Positions 1 to 5,599 of a stretch of DNA of 7,442 nucleotides are shown piece by piece. Where the stretch lies: NCBI GenBank assembly GCA_934555855.1, contig CAKTFL010000097.1, positions 1 through 7,442 of the forward strand, written 5' to 3'. Position numbers and translations under genes: made by a program. A model generated the notes under the pieces. It was not told where the DNA came from and searched no databases. It worked only from the letters and a program-made list of their open reading frames with translations. The stretch is from an uncultured Sphingomonas sp. Lineage in GTDB: Bacteria > Pseudomonadota > Alphaproteobacteria > Sphingomonadales > Sphingomonadaceae. How positions within the stretch are numbered: position 1 is the first letter of the stretch; every line of letters starts with the position of its first letter.

Positions 1-1
1 G

Positions 2-1105
2 CTCTACACCTCGGGATCGACCGGCCGGCCCAAGGGGGTGATGCTGAGCCATGCCAATCTGTGGCTGGGCGCGGTGTCCGTCGCTCACTATCTGAACCTC
101 AGCTCCCCCGACCGGGTGCTGGCGGTGTTGCCGCTCAGTTTCGACTATGGGCAGAACCAGCTGCTGTCGGCCTGGATAGCCGGCGCATCGGTCGCGCCGC
201 TCGATTATCTCACGCCGCGGGACGTGGTGAAGGCGGTGGAACGGACCGGCGCGACGACGCTGGCGGGGGTGCCGCCGCTCTGGGCGCAACTGCTGGAGGC
301 GGACTGGCCGGCCGAGACTGCGGCGCGGTTAAAACGGCTGACCAATTCGGGCGGGGCGCTCGGTGCGCGTCTGGTGCGGGATCTGCGCGATCGCTTTGCT
401 CAAGCAGACCTGTACGCGATGTATGGGTTGACCGAGGCGTTCCGCTCGACCTTCCTCGATCCGGCGCTGGTCGACGCGCATCCCGACGCGGTGGGCCGCG
501 CGATCCCCTTCGTAGAGGTGATGGTGGTCCGCCCCGACGGCACCCGCGCCGCGCCCGGCGAGCCGGGGGAGCTGGTCCATGCCGGGCCGCTCGTCGCCAA
601 GGGCTATTGGCAGGACATCGAGCGCACCGCCGCCCGTTTCCGTCCCGCACCGGCCTGGTCGAGGGAAGGCGGGGTGGCCGTCTGGTCCGGCGACACAATG
701 ATGGAGGGCCTCGATGGTTTGCTCCGTTTCGTTGGCCGCGAAGACGAGATGATAAAGTCCGCCGGTAACCGCATCAGCCCCGCCGAAATCGAAGAAGCGG
801 TGCTGGCCGGCGGCGAGGCGCGCGAGGCAGTCGCGGTAGGCGTGCCCGATGCGCGCTTCGGACAGGTGATTGCGGTGGCGGTGGCGGGCGATCCGGCGCG
901 TGAGGATGCACTGCGCCAGCGGCTTCGGGCCGATCTTCCGAGCTTCCAGCAGCCTGCGCGGTATGAGTGGTTCGACGAACTGCCGTGCAATGCGAACGGG
1001 AAGCTGGATCGGGCGGGTTTGCGCGCCTCCCTTTGTGCTCCCGAAAGGGCGGGAGTTCCGGCCGTGTCTCCGCTCCCCCTGCGACACGGGGAGGGCGGCG
1101 CATGA
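2..1105 (+). CDS. Acyl-CoA ligase (AMP-forming), exosortase A system-associated; 5' end cut by window edge
   Basis: This is an ANL-superfamily adenylating enzyme, expected in the cytoplasm, that activates a carboxylate as acyl-AMP and transfers it to a thiol (CoA or an acyl carrier protein). The reading frame is open from base 2, and the visible 367 residues begin inside the phosphate-binding A3 motif (YTSGSTGRPKGV, fragment residues 2-13). Downstream come the A5 motif MYGLTEA (about 140-146), the A7 region WSGDT (about 228-232), the A8 hinge GREDEMIKSAGNRISP (about 245-260) and the A10 motif CNANGKLDR, whose catalytic lysine codon is at 1001-1003. All core motifs are intact. Family members are roughly 500-plus residues, so about 150 N-terminal residues lie outside the window. 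The assignment to the exosortase A subfamily (TIGR03098 type) rests on overall similarity and on the neighbouring genes. The true substrate is unknown. The last 25 or so codons after A10 look non-conserved and are built from hairpin-forming DNA. The stop overlaps the next start as ATGA. Confidence 0.9.
   Translation, partial: LYTSGSTGRPKGVMLSHANLWLGAVSVAHYLNLSSPDRVLAVLPLSFDYGQNQLLSAWIAGASVAPLDYLTPRDVVKAVERTGATTLAGVPPLWAQLLEADWPAETAARLKRLTNSGGALGARLVRDLRDRFAQADLYAMYGLTEAFRSTFLDPALVDAHPDAVGRAIPFVEVMVVRPDGTRAAPGEPGELVHAGPLVAKGYWQDIERTAARFRPAPAWSREGGVAVWSGDTMMEGLDGLLRFVGREDEMIKSAGNRISPAEIEEAVLAGGEAREAVAVGVPDARFGQVIAVAVAGDPAREDALRQRLRADLPSFQQPARYEWFDELPCNANGKLDRAGLRASLCAPERAGVPAVSPLPLRHGEGGA
1038..1093 (+). 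other. Two hairpins, one with a competing alternative fold, at the ligase/decarboxylase junction
   Basis: The 3' end of the ligase gene contains CTCCCG (1038-1043) paired with CGGGAG (1050-1055) across a 6-nt loop, and CCGTGTC (1062-1068) paired with GACACGG (1083-1089). An alternative stem, CTCCCC (1073-1078) with GGGGAG (1088-1093), is mutually exclusive with the second hairpin. Both versions of the second stem pair bases of the purine-rich stretch that serves as SD for the decarboxylase at 1102. The pairings are read directly from the sequence. A role in translational coupling, or an origin as a REP-like repeat that invaded the gene end, is inference. Confidence 0.5.
1088..1095 (+). promoter_or_regulatory. 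Ribosome binding site deciding the decarboxylase start
   Basis: GGGGAGGG lies 6 nt upstream of the ATG at 1102 and is still inside the ligase reading frame. It supports 1102 over the in-frame upstream start candidate at 967, which would add 45 residues translated from the ligase A10 region and resembling no decarboxylase N-terminus. Confidence 0.65.
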
Positions 1106-2319
1106 AGCCGACCGGACCCCTGCCGCCCGATTATGCGGGACAATCGGGTGAGCTGACCATCGCCGGCCGCGCCGCGAGCAACTGGGTGGATGAGCACGGT
1201 ACGCCGTTGTTCGTCTACGATCCCGCGATCGTCTCCGCGCGTGTTTCGCGGTTCCGGGCGGCGTTTCCGGCAGTCGATCTTCATTATGCGATGAAGGCCA
1301 ACCCGCATCCCGACCTGCTCGCCGCCGTGGCGCCCCTGGTGGACGGCCTCGATGTGGCCTCCGCCGGCGAGCTTGCCCGCGCGCTCGCGGTCAAGCCGGC
1401 CGCCGCGATCAGCTTCGCCGGGCCTGGCAAGCGCGACGCGGAGCTGGAGGCGGCGATCACGGCGGGCGTGACGCTCAACTGCGAATCGCAAGGCGAGGCG
1501 GCTCGCGCGATCGGGATCGGCGAACGGCTCGGCATCCGTCCGAAGCTGGCTGTCCGTGTCAACCCGGACCTGGAGTTGCGCGGGTCGGGAATGCGGATGG
1601 GCGGGCGGCCATCGCCCTTCGGCATCGATGCGGAGCGGGTGCCGGCGCTGGTGCGGACCGTCATTGCGGCCGGCGCGGATTGGCGCGGCTTTCACGTCTA
1701 TGCCGGTAGCCAAGCGCTGTCCGCCGAGGCGGTGGCTGAGGCGCAGGCCGCGACCCTGTCGCTGGCCGCGCGGCTGGCGGAGCAGGCCGGCGCGTCGCCG
1801 CCGATCGTCAATCTGGGCGGCGGCTTCGGCATTCCCTATTTCGCCGGTGACGTGCCGCTCGACGTGGAAGTGGTGGGCGATGCGCTGGCCGCAGCGCTTG
1901 CTACCCGGCCCACTATCCTTACCAACACCCGCTTCGCGATCGAGCTGGGGCGCTGGCTGGTCGCCGAGGCGGGCGTGTACCTTACCCGCGTGATCGATCG
2001 GAAGGAGAGCGGGGGCGAGACCTTCCTGATCGTCGATGGCGGCCTTCATCACCAGCTTGCCGCGACTGGAAATTTCGGCACGGTGGTCCGGCGCAACTAC
2101 CCCCTGGCGGCGGTGCACCGGATGGGCGAGCCGGCTGTCGAAACGGCATCGGTGGTGGGGCCGCTGTGCACGCCGCTTGACCGGCTGGGCGATCATGTCG
2201 GGCTGCCGCGGGCGGAGGTGGGCGACCTGATCGCCATCTTCCTTGCCGGCGCTTATGGCGCGACGGCGAGCCCGTCCGCCTTTCTGGGTCATCCGCCCGC
2301 CGCCGAGGTGGTGGCCTGA
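1102..2319 (+). CDS. PLP-dependent decarboxylase, exosortase A system-associated
   Basis: A 405-residue fold-type III (alanine racemase-like barrel) PLP decarboxylase, related to diaminopimelate and ornithine decarboxylases and expected to be cytoplasmic and dimeric. The PLP lysine is K65 in HYAMKANPHPD. GFHVYAGSQ (196-204) corresponds to the H-x-H-x-G-S segment; the glycine-rich phosphate loop is NLGGGFGIPY (237-246); ELGRWLVAEAG (281-291) matches the EPGR segment. GPLCTPLD (353-360) carries the active-site cysteine C356 supplied across the dimer, and GAYG (383-386) carries the conserved tyrosine. Length fits the family (TIGR03099 type). Oddities relative to classical family members are Tyr at the usual PLP-stacking histidine (Y200) and Thr instead of Asp/Glu after the catalytic Cys (T357), suggesting a substrate other than DAP or ornithine. 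The start is fixed by the SD at 1088-1095 and the ATGA overlap with the ligase, implying coupled translation and a shared pathway. A housekeeping LysA is unlikely because of these motifs and the context. Confidence 0.9.
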   Translation: MKPTGPLPPDYAGQSGELTIAGRAASNWVDEHGTPLFVYDPAIVSARVSRFRAAFPAVDLHYAMKANPHPDLLAAVAPLVDGLDVASAGELARALAVKPAAAISFAGPGKRDAELEAAITAGVTLNCESQGEAARAIGIGERLGIRPKLAVRVNPDLELRGSGMRMGGRPSPFGIDAERVPALVRTVIAAGADWRGFHVYAGSQALSAEAVAEAQAATLSLAARLAEQAGASPPIVNLGGGFGIPYFAGDVPLDVEVVGDALAAALATRPTILTNTRFAIELGRWLVAEAGVYLTRVIDRKESGGETFLIVDGGLHHQLAATGNFGTVVRRNYPLAAVHRMGEPAVETASVVGPLCTPLDRLGDHVGLPRAEVGDLIAIFLAGAYGATASPSAFLGHPPAAEVVA

Positions 2320-2331
2320 ACCGTCGGGCGA

Positions 2332-2346
2332 AGCGTTCCTAACGCT
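2332..2346. promoter_or_regulatory. Perfect 6-bp inverted repeat, possible operator
   Basis: AGCGTT, a CCT spacer and AACGCT form a perfect dyad 12 nt after the decarboxylase stop. The symmetry is visible in the sequence. It could be an operator half-site pair or a short RNA hairpin; no regulator is encoded in the window to link it to. Confidence 0.3.
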
Positions 2347-2381
2347 ATCTTCACCTCTCCCCAGCATAGCCGACGCTCGAA

Positions 2382-2404
2382 GCCGGGCGCCTTCAGGCCC
2401 CGGC
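2382..2404 (+). promoter_or_regulatory. Strong 5'-leader hairpin just upstream of the export-gene RBS
   Basis: GCCGGG (2382-2387), a bulged C, GCC (2389-2391), a TTCA loop, GGC (2396-2398) and CCCGGC (2399-2404) form a nine-pair GC-only stem with one bulge. It ends 3 nt before the AGGAG ribosome binding site. There is no trailing T-tract, so it is not a typical intrinsic terminator. A role in translation initiation or transcript stability is inferred. Confidence 0.45.
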
Positions 2405-2407
2405 GCC

Positions 2408-2412
2408 AGGAG
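2408..2412 (+). promoter_or_regulatory. Ribosome binding site of the export lipoprotein gene
   Basis: AGGAG sits 11 nt before the ATG at 2424, slightly longer than the optimal spacing, and lies directly downstream of the leader hairpin. Confidence 0.6.
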
Positions 2413-2423
2413 ATCAGCCGGCC

Positions 2424-3077
2424 ATGCTTTCCCCCCAGTTCCGATTGGTGTCCCGTTCGGTCCTGACCCTCGGCCTGGGGGCGAGCGTGCTGGCCGCCTG
2501 TGCTGGTGGCGGCGCGCGGCCGGAACTGCCGCCCGCGTCCTACGTCGCGAGCAAGGAGCAGCCGGGCGAGGAATATGTCATAGGCCCGCTCGATCAGCTC
2601 AACATCTTCGTTTGGCGCAACCCGGAGCTGTCGGCGAAGGTGCAGGTGCGCCCGGACGGCCGCATCACCACGCCGCTGGTCAACGACATGCCCGCGGTCG
2701 GCAAGACGCCTTCCATGCTCGCCGACGATATGAAGAAGGCGCTATCGGAATACGTCAACAAGCCGATCGTGTCGGTGATCGTGGAGAATTTCTCCGGCAC
2801 CTATTCGCAGCAGGTACGCGTGGTCGGCGCGACCGAGAAGCCGGCTTCCATCCCCTATCGTGCCAACATGACCCTGCTCGACGCGATGATCGCGGTCGGT
2901 GGCCTCAGCCAATATGCGGCGGGCGACAAGGCGAAGCTGGTGCGGTACGACCGTGACACCGGCAAGCAGAAGGAGTTCGGGCTTCAGCTCGCGCGCCTGC
3001 TGAAGAAGGGCGACTCGTCCGCGAACGTCCGGCTGGAGCCGGGCGACGTCATCATCATCCCCGAATCGATGTTCTGA
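2424..3077 (+). CDS. XrtA/PEP-CTERM system exopolysaccharide export lipoprotein (short OPX, Wza-like)
   Basis: A 217-residue outer-membrane polysaccharide export protein, first gene of the export operon. The N-terminus has basic residues (R7, R11), a hydrophobic stretch and a lipobox LAAC, with C26 as the predicted lipidated residue. The residue after it is Ala rather than Asp, consistent with sorting to the outer membrane. A Poly_export domain spans about 48-122 (IGPLDQLNIFVWRNPELS, then VRPDGRITTPLV), followed by one SLBB-type domain from about 130 (VRVVGATEKPASIPYRANMT onward) and the terminal LEPGDVIIIPESMF. E. coli Wza is about 380 residues with further periplasmic domains and a C-terminal membrane-spanning helix. 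This protein lacks both, so it probably forms a periplasmic ring needing another protein for passage across the outer membrane. The following genes (co-polymerase, kinase, beta-barrel) support a role in polysaccharide secretion. It belongs to the family annotated in PEP-CTERM loci as TIGR03027. Confidence 0.93.
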   Translation: MLSPQFRLVSRSVLTLGLGASVLAACAGGGARPELPPASYVASKEQPGEEYVIGPLDQLNIFVWRNPELSAKVQVRPDGRITTPLVNDMPAVGKTPSMLADDMKKALSEYVNKPIVSVIVENFSGTYSQQVRVVGATEKPASIPYRANMTLLDAMIAVGGLSQYAAGDKAKLVRYDRDTGKQKEFGLQLARLLKKGDSSANVRLEPGDVIIIPESMF

Positions 3078-3089
3078 GGCGGCGCTCGC

Positions 3090-4601
3090 GTGAACGGAAT
3101 CTATGACGAGGCGCGGGTCGCGATCCACGCCGTCTGGACACGGCGCTGGCTGGCGTTGGCCCTGGCATGGGGCACCTGTGTCCTGGGCTGGCTGATCATA
3201 TCGCAGCTTCCCAGCCGCTACGAGTCGAAGGCGCGGGTGCTGATCCAGATGGGGACCATCCTGCCGCCCCAGATGAGCGGCGTGCCCGGCGACCAGCAAA
3301 AGGATTTCGACCGCGTTCGCGGTACGCTCGTGTCGGCGGTGAACCTGGAAAAGGTCGTGCGGGGCACGGACCTCGCCAACACCGTCTCCAGCGACCGGGA
3401 CGTCGCCGACCGTGTGGCGTCGCTGGCGCTGGCGATCAAGGTCGACGCGCAGCAGGATAATCTGTTCGGCATCACCACCACGGCCGCCACGCCGAAACTC
3501 GCGCAGCAGATCACCCAGAAGCTGATCGACATCTTCGTCGAACAGAATCTGGCCGGCGACCGGCGTACCAACGCTCAATCGCTTGCATTCCTGGACGAGC
3601 AGCTCGCTCAGCGCCAGCAGCAGCTCCAGGACGCGGAGGCGAAGCGCGCCGACTTTCAGAACCGCTATCTCGGCAGCCTGCCGGGCGCGGGGTCGGTCGG
3701 CGACCGGATCGGCGCGTCGCGCACCCAGTTGGCGCAGGTCGAGGGTGATCTCGCCGCCGCCCAGTCGAGCCTCGCCGCCGTGCAGGGTCAAATGGCGGGC
3801 ACCCCGGCCAGCCTGCCGGGCGCGGGTGGGGCGACGGGCGGGCCGGCCCGCGCGCGGCTCGCCGTGATCCAGGGCCAGCTCGCGGACGCTCGTGCCCGCG
3901 GTTATACCGAGGAGCATCCCGACGTGGTCGCGCTGAAGGCGCAGCTCGCCGCAGCCGTCGCAGCCGCCCGCGCGGAGCCGTCCGGTGCGGCGGGCGGGGG
4001 GACGCCCAACCCGCTCTACCTCTCGCTCCAGTCCATGATCGCCGACAAGCAGAGCCAGGTCGCGGGCCTTCGTATTCGCAAGGCGCAGCTTCAGGCCGAC
4101 CTGGATCAACTCAATGCGAAGATCGCCGGAGATCCGACGGTCGCTGCCGAACAGGGCCAGATCGATCGTGACTATCAGGTTCTGAAGGACCAGTACGACC
4201 AGCTACTTGCCCAGCGCGAGCAGATCGCGATCCGCGGGCAGGCGCAGACCCAGAATGACCGGGTGCGCTTCTCGGTGATTGACAAGCCGACGCTGCCGCG
4301 CGCTCCGGTCGCCCCCAACCGCTTCCTGCTGCTGACCGGGGTGCTAATCGTGGGGCTGGCCGCCGGCATTGGCGGCGCGTTCGCGATGGGCAAGCTGCGG
4401 ACCACCTATCCGACGCAGGAGCGGCTGGAGAAGGCGGCGGGCCTGCCGGTGATCGGATCGATCGGTGAGGTCGTGACGCGGGATCAGTCGGAAGAGCGGG
4501 CGAAGCGCCTGAAGCTTTTCGTCGGTGGCACGGCGGCGCTGGGGGCGGCCTATGTCCTCCTTCTCGGGGTCGAGCTGCTGCAAAGGGGGATGGCGGCATG
4601 A
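3090..4601 (+). CDS. XrtA system polysaccharide chain length determinant (Wzz/GumC-like co-polymerase)
   Basis: A 503-residue inner-membrane polysaccharide co-polymerase that controls chain length and links the synthesis machinery to the export channel. The first transmembrane helix is at about 20-38 (WLALALAWGTCVLGWLIIS). The following Wzz-type segment includes LPSRYESKARVLI. The large periplasmic part is rich in Gln/Ala heptad-like sequence at about 165-235, 255-292 and 315-385, predicted to form coiled coil. It contains GYTEEHPDVVALKAQL (271-286), typical of GumC/Wzc proteins. The proline-rich segment DKPTLPRAPVAPNR (398-411) precedes the second helix (about 412-432). A third hydrophobic stretch, LFVGGTAALGAAYVLLLGVEL, is at about 476-496. 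There is no kinase domain; the kinase is the next gene, with an ATGA overlap. The start is GTG, 12 nt after the lipoprotein stop, with a weak AGG-containing SD overlapping that stop. The protein matches the TIGR03007 family by architecture and context. Confidence 0.93.
   Translation: MNGIYDEARVAIHAVWTRRWLALALAWGTCVLGWLIISQLPSRYESKARVLIQMGTILPPQMSGVPGDQQKDFDRVRGTLVSAVNLEKVVRGTDLANTVSSDRDVADRVASLALAIKVDAQQDNLFGITTTAATPKLAQQITQKLIDIFVEQNLAGDRRTNAQSLAFLDEQLAQRQQQLQDAEAKRADFQNRYLGSLPGAGSVGDRIGASRTQLAQVEGDLAAAQSSLAAVQGQMAGTPASLPGAGGATGGPARARLAVIQGQLADARARGYTEEHPDVVALKAQLAAAVAAARAEPSGAAGGGTPNPLYLSLQSMIADKQSQVAGLRIRKAQLQADLDQLNAKIAGDPTVAAEQGQIDRDYQVLKDQYDQLLAQREQIAIRGQAQTQNDRVRFSVIDKPTLPRAPVAPNRFLLLTGVLIVGLAAGIGGAFAMGKLRTTYPTQERLEKAAGLPVIGSIGEVVTRDQSEERAKRLKLFVGGTAALGAAYVLLLGVELLQRGMAA
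4583..4590 (+). promoter_or_regulatory. Ribosome binding site deciding the autokinase start
   Basis: AAGGGGGA lies 7 nt before the ATG at 4598. A second in-frame ATG at 4610 has an excellent AAGGAGG (4601-4607), but only 2 nt away, too close for normal initiation. The 4598 start is therefore preferred; use of 4610 would shorten the protein by only four residues. Confidence 0.55.
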
Positions 4602-5599
4602 AGGAGGCGATGACCGAAAGTCCTGCACGCGCGGGCGGCTCGCTGCTGGAGCGTGCAGCGGCAGTTTATGATTTCGGCCGGATGCTTCACGCGCCATCGC
4701 CGGTCCCGGCCCAGCCCGAAGCGCTAGCCCCGCTGACGGAGGCGCCCCAGCCGGCGGAGGACCCGCTGCCCGGCTTCGGCCACCATTTCGGGCCGGCCGA
4801 CATTTTCGGCGGCGAGGGTCTCTCAGGCACGGATGACGAACATCCGGCGTTGCCGTCCAGCGATGCGGCGCCGATCGATCGGCTGATGCTGGCGGAGGCG
4901 GGGATGATCGTTCCCGGCGCGCCGGTCGGGCCGCTGGCCGAGGAATTTCGCCTCATCAAGCGTCAGCTGCTCATCACCCGTGACCGCCTTGTGGACGGAG
5001 CGGAGCCGGAAAAGGCGCGCTCGGTGCTGGTCTGCTCGGCTCGCCCGGAGGACGGCAAGACGTTCAGCGCGATCAACCTGGCGCTCAGCCTGGCGGCGGA
5101 GCGCGAGCTGGAAGTGCTGCTGGTCGACGCGGACTTCGCCAAGCCCGATATCATGCGCCGGCTGGGTCTGACCGAGGGACTGGGCCTGCTGGATGCGCTT
5201 GCCGATGGCCAGCTCGACCCCGAGGCGCTGGTGGTCCGCACCGACGTGCCGCATCTGTCCGTGCTGCCGGCTGGTACGCGCACGGCGATGGACACCGAGC
5301 TTCTTGCCTCGGCCCGAACCCGCGCGGTGATCGCGCGGTTGCTCGCGGCCGATCCCCGGCGCCTGATCGTGTTCGACTCGCCCCCGGCACTCGCCGCCAG
5401 TCCCGCTTCGGTGCTGGGGATGCTAGTCGGGCAGGTGATGCTGGTCGTCCGGGCAGACCGCACCACCGAGAGTGAGGTTGGCGCTGCCGTCGCGCTGCTC
5501 GACGCGTGCGAACATATCTCGCTGGTGCTGAACGCCGTGTCCTTCGTTTCGGGCAGCGCGCGGTTCGGCAGCTATTACGACCAGGAGGACCGGCCGTGA
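4598..5599 (+). CDS. XrtA-associated BY-type tyrosine autokinase (split Wzc kinase domain)
   Basis: A 333-residue cytoplasmic bacterial tyrosine kinase (CpsD/CapB/Wzc-C type) that autophosphorylates on C-terminal tyrosines and, by cycling, controls polymerisation and export through its membrane partner encoded just upstream. Residues 1 to about 95 are a poorly conserved Pro/Ala/Glu-rich linker. The conserved core starts near GPLAEEFRLIKRQL (111-124). Walker A is SARPEDGKTF (147-156) with K154 (codon 5057-5059). Walker A' is LLVDADFAKPD (174-184) with D177 and D179. Walker B is RLIVFDSPPA (255-264) with D260. The tail is FGSYYDQEDRP, offering only Y326 and Y327 as a tyrosine cluster, short compared with Wzc-type tails. 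The ATGA overlap with the chain-length gene and the GTGA overlap with the next gene indicate coupled production. A ParA/MinD protein is a remote alternative, made unlikely by the EFR motif, the tyrosine tail and the context. It fits the TIGR03018 family. Confidence 0.93.
   Translation: MKEAMTESPARAGGSLLERAAAVYDFGRMLHAPSPVPAQPEALAPLTEAPQPAEDPLPGFGHHFGPADIFGGEGLSGTDDEHPALPSSDAAPIDRLMLAEAGMIVPGAPVGPLAEEFRLIKRQLLITRDRLVDGAEPEKARSVLVCSARPEDGKTFSAINLALSLAAERELEVLLVDADFAKPDIMRRLGLTEGLGLLDALADGQLDPEALVVRTDVPHLSVLPAGTRTAMDTELLASARTRAVIARLLAADPRRLIVFDSPPALAASPASVLGMLVGQVMLVVRADRTTESEVGAAVALLDACEHISLVLNAVSFVSGSARFGSYYDQEDRP
5583..5588 (+). promoter_or_regulatory. Ribosome binding site deciding the beta-barrel protein start
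   Basis: AGGAGG lies 7 nt before the GTG at 5596, inside the end of the kinase gene. It selects GTG 5596 over the in-frame ATG at 5506, because the reading from 5596 starts immediately with a clean signal peptide. Confidence 0.75.

Larger units (their letters stand above)
2320..2423 (+). other. Intergenic leader region of the export operon
   Basis: This 104-nt gap is the only sizeable non-coding stretch in the window, and so the likely site of a promoter for the downstream export genes. It holds a small palindrome, a strong hairpin and an SD site, listed separately. I looked for sigma-70 -35/-10 pairs and for a sigma-54 GG-N10-GC element and found none convincing. No T-rich tract follows either hairpin, so no intrinsic terminator is called and read-through from the decarboxylase remains possible. 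Confidence 0.6.

Noticed and set aside
967..1101. N-terminal extension of the decarboxylase to an upstream in-frame start
   Set aside because: The added residues are read from ligase DNA in another frame and resemble no family N-terminus; the ATG at 1102 has a well placed SD.
1102..2319. Housekeeping lysA (diaminopimelate decarboxylase)
   Set aside because: The CTPLD motif, the Tyr at the PLP-stacking position and the exosortase-type neighbours argue for the locus-specific family instead.
604..2367. Minus-strand open frame of 587 codons opposite the ligase and decarboxylase
   Set aside because: It lies antisense to two genes with intact family motifs, its translation is Arg/Gly/His-rich with no recognisable domain, and long antisense frames are expected in GC-rich DNA.
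2320..2381. Sigma-70 or sigma-54 promoter for the export operon
   Set aside because: No hexamer pair with acceptable spacing and no GG-N10-GC element could be supported by eye, although a promoter here remains likely.
2382..2404. Intrinsic terminator after the decarboxylase
   Set aside because: The hairpin is strong, but it is followed by a ribosome binding site and not by a T-tract.
2742..4109. Minus-strand open frame of 455 codons opposite the export and chain-length genes
   Set aside because: It is a codon-position shadow of real genes in GC-rich DNA, with no domain and no plausible independent context.
5506..5595. N-terminal extension of the beta-barrel protein to an upstream ATG
   Set aside because: It would place 30 charged residues before the signal peptide; GTG 5596 has AGGAGG at 7 nt spacing.
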